Source: Phycisphaerales bacterium
GTDB lineage: Bacteria > Planctomycetota > Phycisphaerae > Phycisphaerales > SM1A02
Direction: 5' to 3'
Length of the DNA stretch: 64,000 bases
Assembly: GCA_030749435.1 (NCBI GenBank)
Contig: JASMKH010000001.1
Span: forward strand, 1-64,000
Shown here: positions 7,483 through 15,108 of the stretch, in pieces
Numbering within the stretch: position 1 is the first letter of the stretch
Layout of the letters: the number at the start of each line of letters is the position of its first letter
Translations under genes and position numbers: made by a program
The notes under the pieces: model-generated
What the model saw: only the letters and a program-made list of their open reading frames with translations
What the model was told of the DNA's origin: nothing
The model's database searches: none

Positions 7483-8423
7483 GCGTGATGTTGTCGAGGG
7501 CTGCCGAGAACATCTATTGGATGGGCCGGTATCTGGAGCGGGCGTCCAACCTCTGCCGGATGTTGCAGGTCGCCGAGCAGTTGACCGTGGAGATCCGCGG
7601 CCTGGCGCCGGAAACCGCCGTGGAGTTCTGGTCCGAATTCACCAATGTGTACCGTGGATCGCCAGCTGTGACCGGTGATGTTGATGAGATTCGCATGGCG
7701 GGGTTGCACAACTGGCTGCTCGGACAAGGCAACACGCTCTCCGTCGCGACCTCGATGCACAATGCGAGAGAGAACGCCCGGGCCATTCGGGAGTACCTGA
7801 CGCGGGAGGTCTTTGAGCAGATCAACGAGTGCTGGCTGCATCTGGACGCTGGCGTTCGCGGCGAGGCGAGCCCCGATGTGCTGCTTGGCCAAGTCCAGCA
7901 GGCGGTGTTCGGCATCGGCGGCACGATCGGCCGAACACTCATCCGGGATGAAGCCTGGGTTTTCCTCGATCTCGGTGTGATGCTTGAACGTGTGTACCGC
8001 GTGCTGATGCTTCTTCGTCACAGGCTTCCGCCGCTCATGGCGACGCCCAACGACATCGACATTCCGGTGCATCATGCGCTGCTTCGGTGCGTGCTTCGGT
8101 CGGCAGGGTCGCTTGAGAATTACCGTCGCGTCCATGGCGCGGGCTTGACGCCTCGCCAGGTGTGGAGTTTCCTGTTCTTCGACTCCCAGTCGCCGCACAG
8201 CGTGGCTTTCGGGGTGTCGAATCTGGAAGGGGACCTCGGGGAGATCGAGCGGGGCGGCGTGCTGACCGACGCGGCCCGGCAGGTCGGTCGTCTCTCTTCG
8301 CAGCTGCGGTATGAGTCACAGGATCTTCTCGGCCGACATGACTTCGCCGCGGTGTGTCAGGGGCTTGCGAGCGACATCGAACGGATCCATGAGTCGCTGA
8401 CTCGACTGTACTTCACGGTGTAG
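7479..8423 (+). CDS. Alpha-E domain protein (partner of CP ATP-grasp)
   Basis: A 314-residue, largely helical protein beginning MSVMLSRAAENIYWMGRYLERA, the hallmark start of the alpha-E family. Typical later blocks include NARENARAIREYLTREVFEQIN, GRTLIRDEAWVFLDLGVMLERV and the C-terminal SLTRLYF. No catalytic motif is obvious; the family is known mainly from its constant linkage to CP ATP-grasp and transglutaminase-like genes. The ATG at 7479 overlaps the upstream stop by four bases and has GGAGGA upstream. The following gene begins six bases after its stop, so the three are probably co-translated. Confidence 0.93.
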   Translation: MSVMLSRAAENIYWMGRYLERASNLCRMLQVAEQLTVEIRGLAPETAVEFWSEFTNVYRGSPAVTGDVDEIRMAGLHNWLLGQGNTLSVATSMHNARENARAIREYLTREVFEQINECWLHLDAGVRGEASPDVLLGQVQQAVFGIGGTIGRTLIRDEAWVFLDLGVMLERVYRVLMLLRHRLPPLMATPNDIDIPVHHALLRCVLRSAGSLENYRRVHGAGLTPRQVWSFLFFDSQSPHSVAFGVSNLEGDLGEIERGGVLTDAARQVGRLSSQLRYESQDLLGRHDFAAVCQGLASDIERIHESLTRLYFTV

Positions 8424-8429
8424 GAATCC

Positions 8430-9386
8430 ATGCTTCTCGGTATCGAACATCATCTGCGGTTTCAATACTCCGCCTTCGTGCGTGAGTCTCACATGGAGGT
8501 TCGCGTTGAGCCGCGGACCCTTCCCGGACAGGCCGTCCACGATTTCGACCTGGCGATCGGCCCGCACGCTCAGCCGAGTCGGCATGAGGATTGGATGGGC
8601 AATGCGCTCCACTGGTTCTCAATCACGGACTATCACGATCGGGTCGAGGTGGCATGCAGGACGCTGGTCGAGACGAGCCCACCGGATCGAGACCCGCAGA
8701 CGCTGGACGTGCCGATTCGAGGTCTGCCGCTGGAACGGGGAACCTGGGACTATCTTCAGTTCGGTGGCCCGGTGATCCGAAGCGAGCGACTCCAACTGCT
8801 TGGGGACGAGCTGCAGCTTCCCGACTGCAAGACGGTGGGGTCCGTGGTCGGCCGTCTGGCCGCAGGGCTCAAGGACCGGGTCGCCTACCGTCCGCTTGTG
8901 ACACACGCCCACTCGACCAGCGAGGACGCGCTCAAGGCAGCGGCGGGTGTGTGTCAGGACTTTGCCCACATTGCGTTGGGGCTGCTTCGACTGAAGGGCA
9001 TTCCGTGCCGCTATGTGAATGGCTACCTGCACGTGGACAACGGAGGATCGCCATCCGAGAGCCATGCATGGATCGAGGTGTGGGCGCCTGAGCGTGGCTG
9101 GATCGGTTTCGATCCCACACACGCGTGCGGCGTTGACGAGCGATACGTGGTTGTCGCCTATGGCCGCAGTTACGCTGACGTGCCTCCCAACCGCGGTATC
9201 TTTCGAGGGGCGGCCGATGAGTGCCTGTCGGTCGAAGTTCGGACAAGCCCGGTCGAGCGCCGCGAGCGTCACCATGCAGGAGCGCCGCTCATCATGGATG
9301 TTCCGGTGTTTTCGGAGGCGCCAGATCAAGTTGCAGTGCATGAGCAGCGTGGTGACGAGGCGGCGGCGCAGCAGCAACAGCAGTAA
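8430..9386 (+). CDS. Transglutaminase-like cysteine protease family protein
   Basis: A 318-residue protein with an N-terminal bacterial transglutaminase-associated beta domain (LLGIEHHLRFQYSAFVRESHMEVRVEPRT) and a transglutaminase core. The catalytic triad can be read: Cys in GVCQDFAH, His in SESHAWIEVW and Asp in GFDPTHACG. RYVNGYL and the closing VAYGRSYADVPPNRGIFRG are characteristic of the branch that travels with CP ATP-grasp and alpha-E genes. It may hydrolyse or cross-link the product of the ATP-grasp partner; that is inference. No signal peptide is visible, so it is presumably cytoplasmic. The last residues are a low-complexity AAAQQQQQ tail. A strong hairpin (9427-9458) follows. Confidence 0.93.
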   Translation: MLLGIEHHLRFQYSAFVRESHMEVRVEPRTLPGQAVHDFDLAIGPHAQPSRHEDWMGNALHWFSITDYHDRVEVACRTLVETSPPDRDPQTLDVPIRGLPLERGTWDYLQFGGPVIRSERLQLLGDELQLPDCKTVGSVVGRLAAGLKDRVAYRPLVTHAHSTSEDALKAAAGVCQDFAHIALGLLRLKGIPCRYVNGYLHVDNGGSPSESHAWIEVWAPERGWIGFDPTHACGVDERYVVVAYGRSYADVPPNRGIFRGAADECLSVEVRTSPVERRERHHAGAPLIMDVPVFSEAPDQVAVHEQRGDEAAAQQQQQ

Positions 9387-9426
9387 GGTCACCGGGCGGC
9401 GCAGTTTCTTCAAGCGCAAAAAGACA

Positions 9427-9458
9427 ACCGCCCCCCGCCGCAAGCGGCGGGGGGCGGT
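9427..9458. terminator. Bidirectional hairpin between convergent genes
   Basis: Two perfectly complementary 15-base arms (9427-9441 and 9444-9458) around AA make a very GC-rich hairpin between the transglutaminase gene and the convergent secreted-protein gene. No T-run follows on either strand, but position and strength argue for a shared terminator. Confidence 0.75.
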
Positions 9459-9476
9459 GTATTGACTACGACAACA

Positions 9477-11789
9477 TCACTCCGTGATGCAGTAGTTCAA
9501 ACTGAAGACCTCGGCGGCCCAGCCCGAACCATCGTCAAGTGCCGAGGATCCGGCACCGGATGCGGACGAGGACATCCAGAGGAACCAGCACTCGCCTTGA
9601 CCACCACTGGTCGATGCGGCGCTGACCCAGTCGGCACTGCCGCCATACCCCATGTCGAACGTCCATCCGTGCAGGGCGTAGGCGCCTGCATAGACGAGGT
9701 CCGTACCGAAGTAGGAGGCGCCCGTGCCGGAGGCGACCTCGGCGCCAGGCAGCCCGCCGCCGTCGGACATCAGCGACCAGGTCATGCCGATGTCGCCGGG
9801 CGTCGCGCACTCGCCCCAACCGCCGCTGTAGACGAGGCCCAGGCCATAGAGCGTGCACTCCGAGACACTCGGCGCCGAGATGCTGGCGGCTCGGGTGTAG
9901 CCGGAGCCGGTATCCGAGGTGCCCGCAGTCCACGACTCGTCGATGCCCAATGGGTCCTCGCCATTGCCGGTCGTGCAGGGCTCGAAGGATGCCGGGCAAC
10001 TGTAGGTGTCGCAGGACTCGCCCGAGACATAGGTGCCGCCGAGCGAAGCGCAATCGGTCGGATCGAGGTCGCCGACGCAGTCGGTGAGCACGCAGCACGC
10101 CGCGGCTGGTGCGTCGGCACCAACAAGCATGACCGAGTACAGATTCGTACCCATGGCGCACGTGTTGTCGCCGCCGTCGAAGTCCTGGCCGACCCAGACG
10201 GAGTAGTTTCCGCCAGCGGGCAAAGTGACTGTCACGGCGCCTTCCTGATTCGGAGCGAGGACCATGTAGTCCACGAATGCGAGCGCGTCATTGTCGACGA
10301 TGCCCATGACCAGCGCGCTGTCGCCACCGCCACTGATGGTCCATTCGCCACCACCCGAGTTGTCGAACAGGTACCAGTCGGTGTCGCGGTAGGTGAGATC
10401 CTCACCGGCGTCACCGCATCCAAGGCAGGTGAAAGTAGACATATATCCGCAGATGGTCTCACCGTTGGCGATGGCGCCGAATGATGGAGGATCAACGTTC
10501 ATGCCACCGTTCGGGTCGCCGTTTGGATCGGATGTGTCTTCCTGACATGGGACACCTTCGTCCGTCGATCCGGCGGGGCACTCGCTCCATCCGCAACTGG
10601 TCGTCGCACAATCGGTGCCTGCACCCATGTACGTCCCGCCGAAGTCAGCGCAGTCGGTCGGATAGAGATCATCGATGCAATCGATCGCGCTGATGCAGCA
10701 CGCGCCGGGTGAGGGCTGTGGACAATCCGCAGCGGCGCAATCGATGTTGTCGCCAGCGTAGGTGCCACCGGCGTCGGAGCACTCTGCGGGCGTTCCCTCG
10801 GTGCAGGAGCCGTCGATGAAGCAGCACGCACCAGCGTGGCAGTCGTCGGCGCAAGTAGAGCCCTCGCCGAGCCAGTCGCCAGCACAGTCATCTTCGACCA
10901 TGTCGTCGTCGCATCCGGCCAATCCCATGCAGCAGGCGCCGCGGGGTCGGCAGTCATCACCGAAGGCGGCGATGACGGTCAGGAGGTCGTCGACATTCAC
11001 GGTGCAGTCACCGTTCGGCAGCGGGAAGCAGTCGCCCGTGGGGCGGAAGGAGCCGTCGCCGGTCTGCCCGAATGTGCCGACCGTTGCCAGGACGTCATCG
11101 ACACCGACGATTCCATCGGGCTCGCCGGAAGGTCCGCTGACGTCTGCAGGGCAGGCCGGCAGCGGCGCGTCGCACGGGTCGGCGCTTCCGGACATGACTC
11201 GGAACGCGAGGTTGCTCGCCGTCACCTGCATGTTGCCGGGCATGCCGAAGCCGCCGCCGGGGTTGGCCTGCCAGCAATTCAAGTCGCCGATGAAGGTGAT
11301 CGGAATGCCCGTCTGGCCGTTCACTCCGAACTCATTCATCGGAATCATGGTGACGTACTGCGTGCCACTGGCAATTGCCCAGCTGCCATCGACGGTCAGC
11401 ATGTCGCCGTAGCCGGTTCCGGACCAGCTTGGATCGACAGAGACCCCGGCATCAGACGATGCGTAGCCGACGAGGTTCGCGGCAGCGTCCTCGACGGCCA
11501 TGTAGAAGTTCACCTGAACACCCGAGACGGCGTCGATGCCGGCGTAGCCGTTCCATCCGGATACGATCGCCGAGACGGACCCGGCGGCCGAGCCGCTGGC
11601 ATTGTCGAAGTCATCGATGGCGGCGATGTCGTAGACCGAGTAAGCCGCTTCGAAATACTGCGATGCAAGCATGTTGCTGGTGTCGATGTCGGATCCCGAC
11701 AGGTCGCCGATCTGATCCATCAGGGCCGTGCCGGCCCCAGCGGATGTGATCATGGCGGCAGCGCCGAGCAGTGCCGTAGTGCTATGCAT
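9477..11789 (-). CDS. Secreted Cys-rich protein with dockerin-like repeats
   Basis: A 770-residue exported protein of unknown function. The start ATG has AAGGAG nine bases upstream and is followed by a signal peptide (LLGAAAMITSAGAGTA). An N-terminal region of ~210 residues resembles planctomycete surface-protein domains. It is followed by two calcium-loop-like segments, GIVGVDDVLATVGTFG and CTVNVDDLLTVIAAFGDDC, of the dockerin type. Then come three consecutive six-Cys modules starting GACC, ACC or GACC, and a fourth ~200 residues later (AACCVLTDC). GGTYxG occurs in modules two to four. Between modules three and four lies a beta-rich segment (NGETICGY, DTDWYLF, GNYSVWVGQDF) resembling a pre-peptidase-type beta sandwich. 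No catalytic motif was found. Likely a cell-surface or matrix component. Confidence 0.8.
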   Translation of the reverse strand: MHSTTALLGAAAMITSAGAGTALMDQIGDLSGSDIDTSNMLASQYFEAAYSVYDIAAIDDFDNASGSAAGSVSAIVSGWNGYAGIDAVSGVQVNFYMAVEDAAANLVGYASSDAGVSVDPSWSGTGYGDMLTVDGSWAIASGTQYVTMIPMNEFGVNGQTGIPITFIGDLNCWQANPGGGFGMPGNMQVTASNLAFRVMSGSADPCDAPLPACPADVSGPSGEPDGIVGVDDVLATVGTFGQTGDGSFRPTGDCFPLPNGDCTVNVDDLLTVIAAFGDDCRPRGACCMGLAGCDDDMVEDDCAGDWLGEGSTCADDCHAGACCFIDGSCTEGTPAECSDAGGTYAGDNIDCAAADCPQPSPGACCISAIDCIDDLYPTDCADFGGTYMGAGTDCATTSCGWSECPAGSTDEGVPCQEDTSDPNGDPNGGMNVDPPSFGAIANGETICGYMSTFTCLGCGDAGEDLTYRDTDWYLFDNSGGGEWTISGGGDSALVMGIVDNDALAFVDYMVLAPNQEGAVTVTLPAGGNYSVWVGQDFDGGDNTCAMGTNLYSVMLVGADAPAAACCVLTDCVGDLDPTDCASLGGTYVSGESCDTYSCPASFEPCTTGNGEDPLGIDESWTAGTSDTGSGYTRAASISAPSVSECTLYGLGLVYSGGWGECATPGDIGMTWSLMSDGGGLPGAEVASGTGASYFGTDLVYAGAYALHGWTFDMGYGGSADWVSAASTSGGQGECWFLWMSSSASGAGSSALDDGSGWAAEVFSLNYCITE

Positions 11790-12009
11790 TTGTAAACGCT
11801 CCTTATCTCTTTCTCTACCGGAGAATGCGTGCCCGCCCTTGTGGCGGGTGCAGGGCTCTGGGCCCCCGCCTCCAGTCTATCGGCGGCCGGGCACCGCACA
11901 AGGGGATTACACCCGCTTGGTGGGAGATCTGGGGGTGGTTCGTTCCTGAAGGGGCTCACAACACGGTTCCCGTCCATTCGGTGCGGTCCAGGAGGGGGGC
12001 CCGGGGTCG

Positions 12010-12954
12010 TCAGGAAGCGTCCTGGGTGCAATTCAGCGCGGACCGGAGCGTGGCGTAGCGGGGTTGAAATCCCTGTTCAGCCAGCACAGCGGGTTGGCAC
12101 CGCTGGCTTGCCAGCAGCAACGCTCCGGCCATCTGCCCCATTCCCATCCGCAGCAGCGGGGCAGGCGCGGGAAGGAAGGCCCTGCGGTGGCAGGCCCTGG
12201 CAAACTCCTTCGTGAATGCGCGGTTCGTGACGGGATTTGGGGACACGGCGTTGATCGGGCCGCTGAGCGCGGCGTCGCAGCAGGACCGCAGGAGCACTTC
12301 GACCAGATCCGAGAGGGCAATCCAACTGACCCACTGGGTCCCGCGGCCGAGGTGGCCGCCAAGACCCATCCGGAAGATCGGCCGCATTCTCGCAATCGCG
12401 CCCCCCTGACCGATCACCATTCCGATTCGAATCAACGCCACCCTGAAGCCTGCGTGCGTCAGGCTGCCGCTTGCATGTTCCCAATCCGTGGCGAGGTCTG
12501 CCAGAAACCCCGTGCCGGTTGATGATTGCTCGGTCAACACCTCGTCACCACGGTCCCCGTAGATGCCCGTCGCTGACGCCTGCACGAAGGCGGGTGGCGG
12601 CCGCTCAAGTTGCAGCAGGGCATCGCTCAGGAACCTGGTCGCGTCCACCCGGCTGGATCGGAGCACCGCCTTTCTCCGGCGGGTCCATCGGCGATCGGCG
12701 ACGCCTGCCCCGGCGAGATGAACCACGGCGTCGAGCCCCTCCAGTCTGGGGTCCGGCGTGAAGGGCTCACCGGGGTGCCATTGGATCTCGCCAACATTCG
12801 AAGGGCATCTGCGAACCAGGCGTATCACATCGTGGCCACGGCGGTGGGCTGCAGCGACCAGCGCGGTTCCAACGAAGCCGGAACTTCCGGACACGGCGAG
12901 TCGGAGCGGCGGCTTGGTGCTCGATGGAGTACGCGAGGGCATGGCTGGCACCAT
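12010..12954 (-). CDS. TIGR01777-type NAD(P)-binding epimerase/SDR protein (YfcH/SDR39U1-like)
   Basis: A 314-residue atypical short-chain dehydrogenase/epimerase. The Rossmann nucleotide-binding motif is GSSGFVGTAL at residues ~24-33, followed by LDAVVHLAGAGVADRRWT, the characteristic second block of this family, then SATGIYGDRGDEVLTE with the Tyr-containing active-site region. The C-terminal half has INAVSPNPVTNRAFTKEFA and the closing region typical of the family. Substrate is unknown for nearly all members. An alternative start lies four codons downstream (12942); neither start has a strong ribosome-binding site. It follows the ECF sigma factor gene on the same strand after 59 bases and may share its transcript. 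Confidence 0.88.
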   Translation of the reverse strand: MVPAMPSRTPSSTKPPLRLAVSGSSGFVGTALVAAAHRRGHDVIRLVRRCPSNVGEIQWHPGEPFTPDPRLEGLDAVVHLAGAGVADRRWTRRRKAVLRSSRVDATRFLSDALLQLERPPPAFVQASATGIYGDRGDEVLTEQSSTGTGFLADLATDWEHASGSLTHAGFRVALIRIGMVIGQGGAIARMRPIFRMGLGGHLGRGTQWVSWIALSDLVEVLLRSCCDAALSGPINAVSPNPVTNRAFTKEFARACHRRAFLPAPAPLLRMGMGQMAGALLLASQRCQPAVLAEQGFQPRYATLRSALNCTQDAS

Positions 12955-13013
12955 AGCCGTGATGCAGGATCTGGATGAGCGTTGGAGATGTGGAGCGGCG
13001 CAGCAGGGGCTTC

Positions 13014-13538
13014 TCAGGCGGCGCGATCATTCTCCTCGTCCTGCATCTCCTTGAGCTTCTGGAGACCTCGGTACTTCCAGTTGTTGACGGTCGACACCGG
13101 GACGCCAAGTGACGCTGCGGCCTCCTGGTAACTCAATCCATTGCATACGACGAGGCGAACGGCTTCCCGCTCGCTCGGCGAGAGTCGATCAAGCTGCGCG
13201 GTCAACGTTCGGCCAAGTTCAGGTGCCGGCTCGGCGTATGGTGCCGACTGCCGCTTGCCCCGGGGTTCTGCGTGGGCAGCCTCGAGGAACCGTTGGAAGC
13301 GGCGTCCGCGGTTGTACCGCCGCTTGATGAGATTGTCCGCGATCTTGATCAGGTAGCTGACCGAGATCTCGTCCAGTTGCTCAAGATGTCTGAGTTGCAG
13401 GAGTTTGGCGAAGACTTCCTGAGCGATGTCTTCGGCACTCTCTGCGGGAAGTGACTTTCTGGCAAAGCAGAAGACACGGGTGTAATACCGGTCGAAGAGG
13501 TCGAGAACAAGGTCGGCACGGTGTTGGGTGATGGGCAC
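13014..13538 (-). CDS. ECF-type RNA polymerase sigma factor
   Basis: A 174-residue sigma-70 family protein with only regions 2 and 4. Region 2 covers LVLDLFDRYYTRVFCFARK and AEDIAQEVFAKLLQL; region 4 is LSPSEREAVRLVVCNGLSYQEAAASLGVPVSTVNNWKYRGLQKLKE, with a helix-turn-helix. The GTG at 13538 was chosen because GAGGAG lies 7 bases upstream and the protein then has normal ECF length. The frame stays open ~96 codons further up, but that stretch is low-complexity and not homologous. No anti-sigma gene adjoins it: the next gene on the strand is an SDR protein, and the upstream gene is divergent. The regulon cannot be inferred. Confidence 0.88.
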   Translation of the reverse strand: MPITQHRADLVLDLFDRYYTRVFCFARKSLPAESAEDIAQEVFAKLLQLRHLEQLDEISVSYLIKIADNLIKRRYNRGRRFQRFLEAAHAEPRGKRQSAPYAEPAPELGRTLTAQLDRLSPSEREAVRLVVCNGLSYQEAAASLGVPVSTVNNWKYRGLQKLKEMQDEENDRAA

Positions 13539-13956
13539 GGTCGTACTCCTCGTTGCGGCTCCCGTTGGCAAGTCATGGCCGGTCGGGGCTGGGCTGCGAT
13601 GAGGGCCGCCCCTGCACACGCTGCAGGCGACGGTTGTGGCGATTGACGCCGGGGGGCTGGCCGGGGTAGGGCCGGATCCGAGTTGACTGAGCGGCGTCGG
13701 GCTTGCGTTCAGTCGTCCGGGGGTCAGACCTGTGGGGCTCCTTTCCGAATCGGAGGTTGCTGCCGGGAATGGGGCTGGCCACACGCCAGATCCTCTATCA
13801 GAGAAGTTCGCCCAGATCCGAGCCACGGTTCCGAAAGTGGATCAATTTGTCCACCTCTTACTATGTGAGAGAACATATAGCCGTGTGCCGTGTTCTCACT
13901 TTCCTGAAAGATCGTTCGAGATGTGGACGCTGCGGTCCCTATAGAAGGACTTCGTG
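13539..13956. other. Divergent intergenic region, sigma factor / saccharopine dehydrogenase
   Basis: About 420 bases carry the leaders of both divergent genes. The sigma-factor ribosome-binding site (GAGGAG, 13546-13551 on the minus strand) and the inverted repeat at 13869-13897 are the only clear elements. The last ~120 bases are noticeably AT-richer than the surroundings, as expected for promoters. No gene is supported here. Confidence 0.6.
13869..13897. promoter_or_regulatory. Inverted repeat GAGAACA-N15-TGTTCTC upstream of saccharopine dehydrogenase gene
   Basis: Perfect 7-bp arms GAGAACA (13869-13875) and TGTTCTC (13891-13897) flank 15 bases that include TATAG. The element lies 60 bases before the plus-strand start at 13957, in the AT-rich part of the gap. 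It could be a regulator-binding site or a weak hairpin; no regulator is assigned. Confidence 0.45.
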
Positions 13957-15108
13957 ATGAAACAGACAGTTGTGCTCGGTGGAGGGATGGTGGGGGCCGT
14001 GATGGCCATGGATCTGGCCGCGGACCCGGGGCGGACCGTCACGCTGTGTGATGTCGATGGAGACCGCCTGCGTGGGGTGCAGGACCGATTCCCGGCCCTG
14101 CGAGTCCGGCAGGCGGATCTCTCTGACCAGGCGATGGTCCGGGAGTTGGCCTCCGAGGCCGATCTTGTCCTCGGGGCGCTTCCGAGCCGGTTTGGGCTCG
14201 GGGCCCTCCAGGCGGTGATTGAGACCGGGAAGCCCTACTGCGACATCTCCTTCATGCCGGAGGATGCCTGGAGGCTCGACGAGGCCGCGAAGGCCAGTGG
14301 GACCATCGCCGTGGTTGACTGTGGGGTGGCTCCAGGGATGAGCAATCTCCTTGCTGGTGTGGCCGCCAGACGCCTCTCGCCGTGCCGATCGGTCACCATT
14401 CGGGTCGGCGGCCTTCCGGTCGATCGGCACCTGCCCTGGCAATTCAAGGCGGCGTTCAGTCCCTACGACATCATTGAGGAGTATGTTCGGCCTGCGCGGA
14501 TTGTCGAGCAGGGGCAGGTCCTCGTGCGGGAGGCACTCTCGGACCCGATCCTGATCGACTTCCCCGAGACCGGGACGCTGGAGGCCTTCAACACCGACGG
14601 ATTGCGAAGCCTGACGGAAACGCTGGATGTCCCCAACATGCTTGAGCAGACCATGCGGTATCCCGGGCATCGTGACCTCGCGTGGGCCCTGCGTGAGACC
14701 GGCCTCTTGAGCGACGAGCCCATCGACGTGGGCGGGGTCCGCGTGTCGCCTCGCGAAGTCACGTGCCGAGCCCTCTTCCCGTTGTGGACCTACGAGGAGG
14801 GCGAAGGGGACTTGACGGTGATGCGGGTCGAGGCTCAGGGCGATCTTGACGGGATTCCAACCAACATGCGGTGGGATCTCTACGACGAGATGGACCCCGA
14901 ACGCGGCTGGTCAAGCATGGCCCGTACCACGGCCTTCCCCGCCACGATCATGGCTCGCATGATCGAGTCGGGCATCGTGTCAAGGCCGGGCGTTCATCCG
15001 CCGGAGTGTCTGGCGGGCGATGATCGTGTGCTGGAGACGCTCTTCAGTGAGTTGAGCGCGCGTGGCGTCACCTACCGCGCGCACGTGGAGCCGATACCCC
15101 GCGGCTGA
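13957..15108 (+). CDS. Saccharopine dehydrogenase family oxidoreductase
   Basis: A 383-residue NAD(P)-dependent enzyme. The N-terminus KQTVVLGGGMVGAVMAMDLA is the dinucleotide-binding fold, followed by VTLCDVDGDRL with the acidic ribose-binding residue. DLVLGALPSRFGLGALQAVIETGKPYCDISFM and VDCGVAPGMSNLLAG are hallmark segments of the bacterial saccharopine dehydrogenase/Lys9-like family. Family members act in lysine metabolism or reduce related imine adducts; the exact substrate is not determinable. The ATG at 13957 is preceded by AAGGA with 7-base spacing; a GTG directly upstream is possible. The 3' end overlaps the convergent D-amino-acid dehydrogenase-like gene by 41 bases. Confidence 0.9.
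   Translation: MKQTVVLGGGMVGAVMAMDLAADPGRTVTLCDVDGDRLRGVQDRFPALRVRQADLSDQAMVRELASEADLVLGALPSRFGLGALQAVIETGKPYCDISFMPEDAWRLDEAAKASGTIAVVDCGVAPGMSNLLAGVAARRLSPCRSVTIRVGGLPVDRHLPWQFKAAFSPYDIIEEYVRPARIVEQGQVLVREALSDPILIDFPETGTLEAFNTDGLRSLTETLDVPNMLEQTMRYPGHRDLAWALRETGLLSDEPIDVGGVRVSPREVTCRALFPLWTYEEGEGDLTVMRVEAQGDLDGIPTNMRWDLYDEMDPERGWSSMARTTAFPATIMARMIESGIVSRPGVHPPECLAGDDRVLETLFSELSARGVTYRAHVEPIPRG

Noticed and set aside
10836-11795. 319-codon plus-strand open frame, and a similar one at 9462-10484
   Set aside because: Both are antisense to the Cys-rich secreted protein gene, which has a ribosome-binding site, a signal peptide and repeats; the plus frames have no recognisable features.
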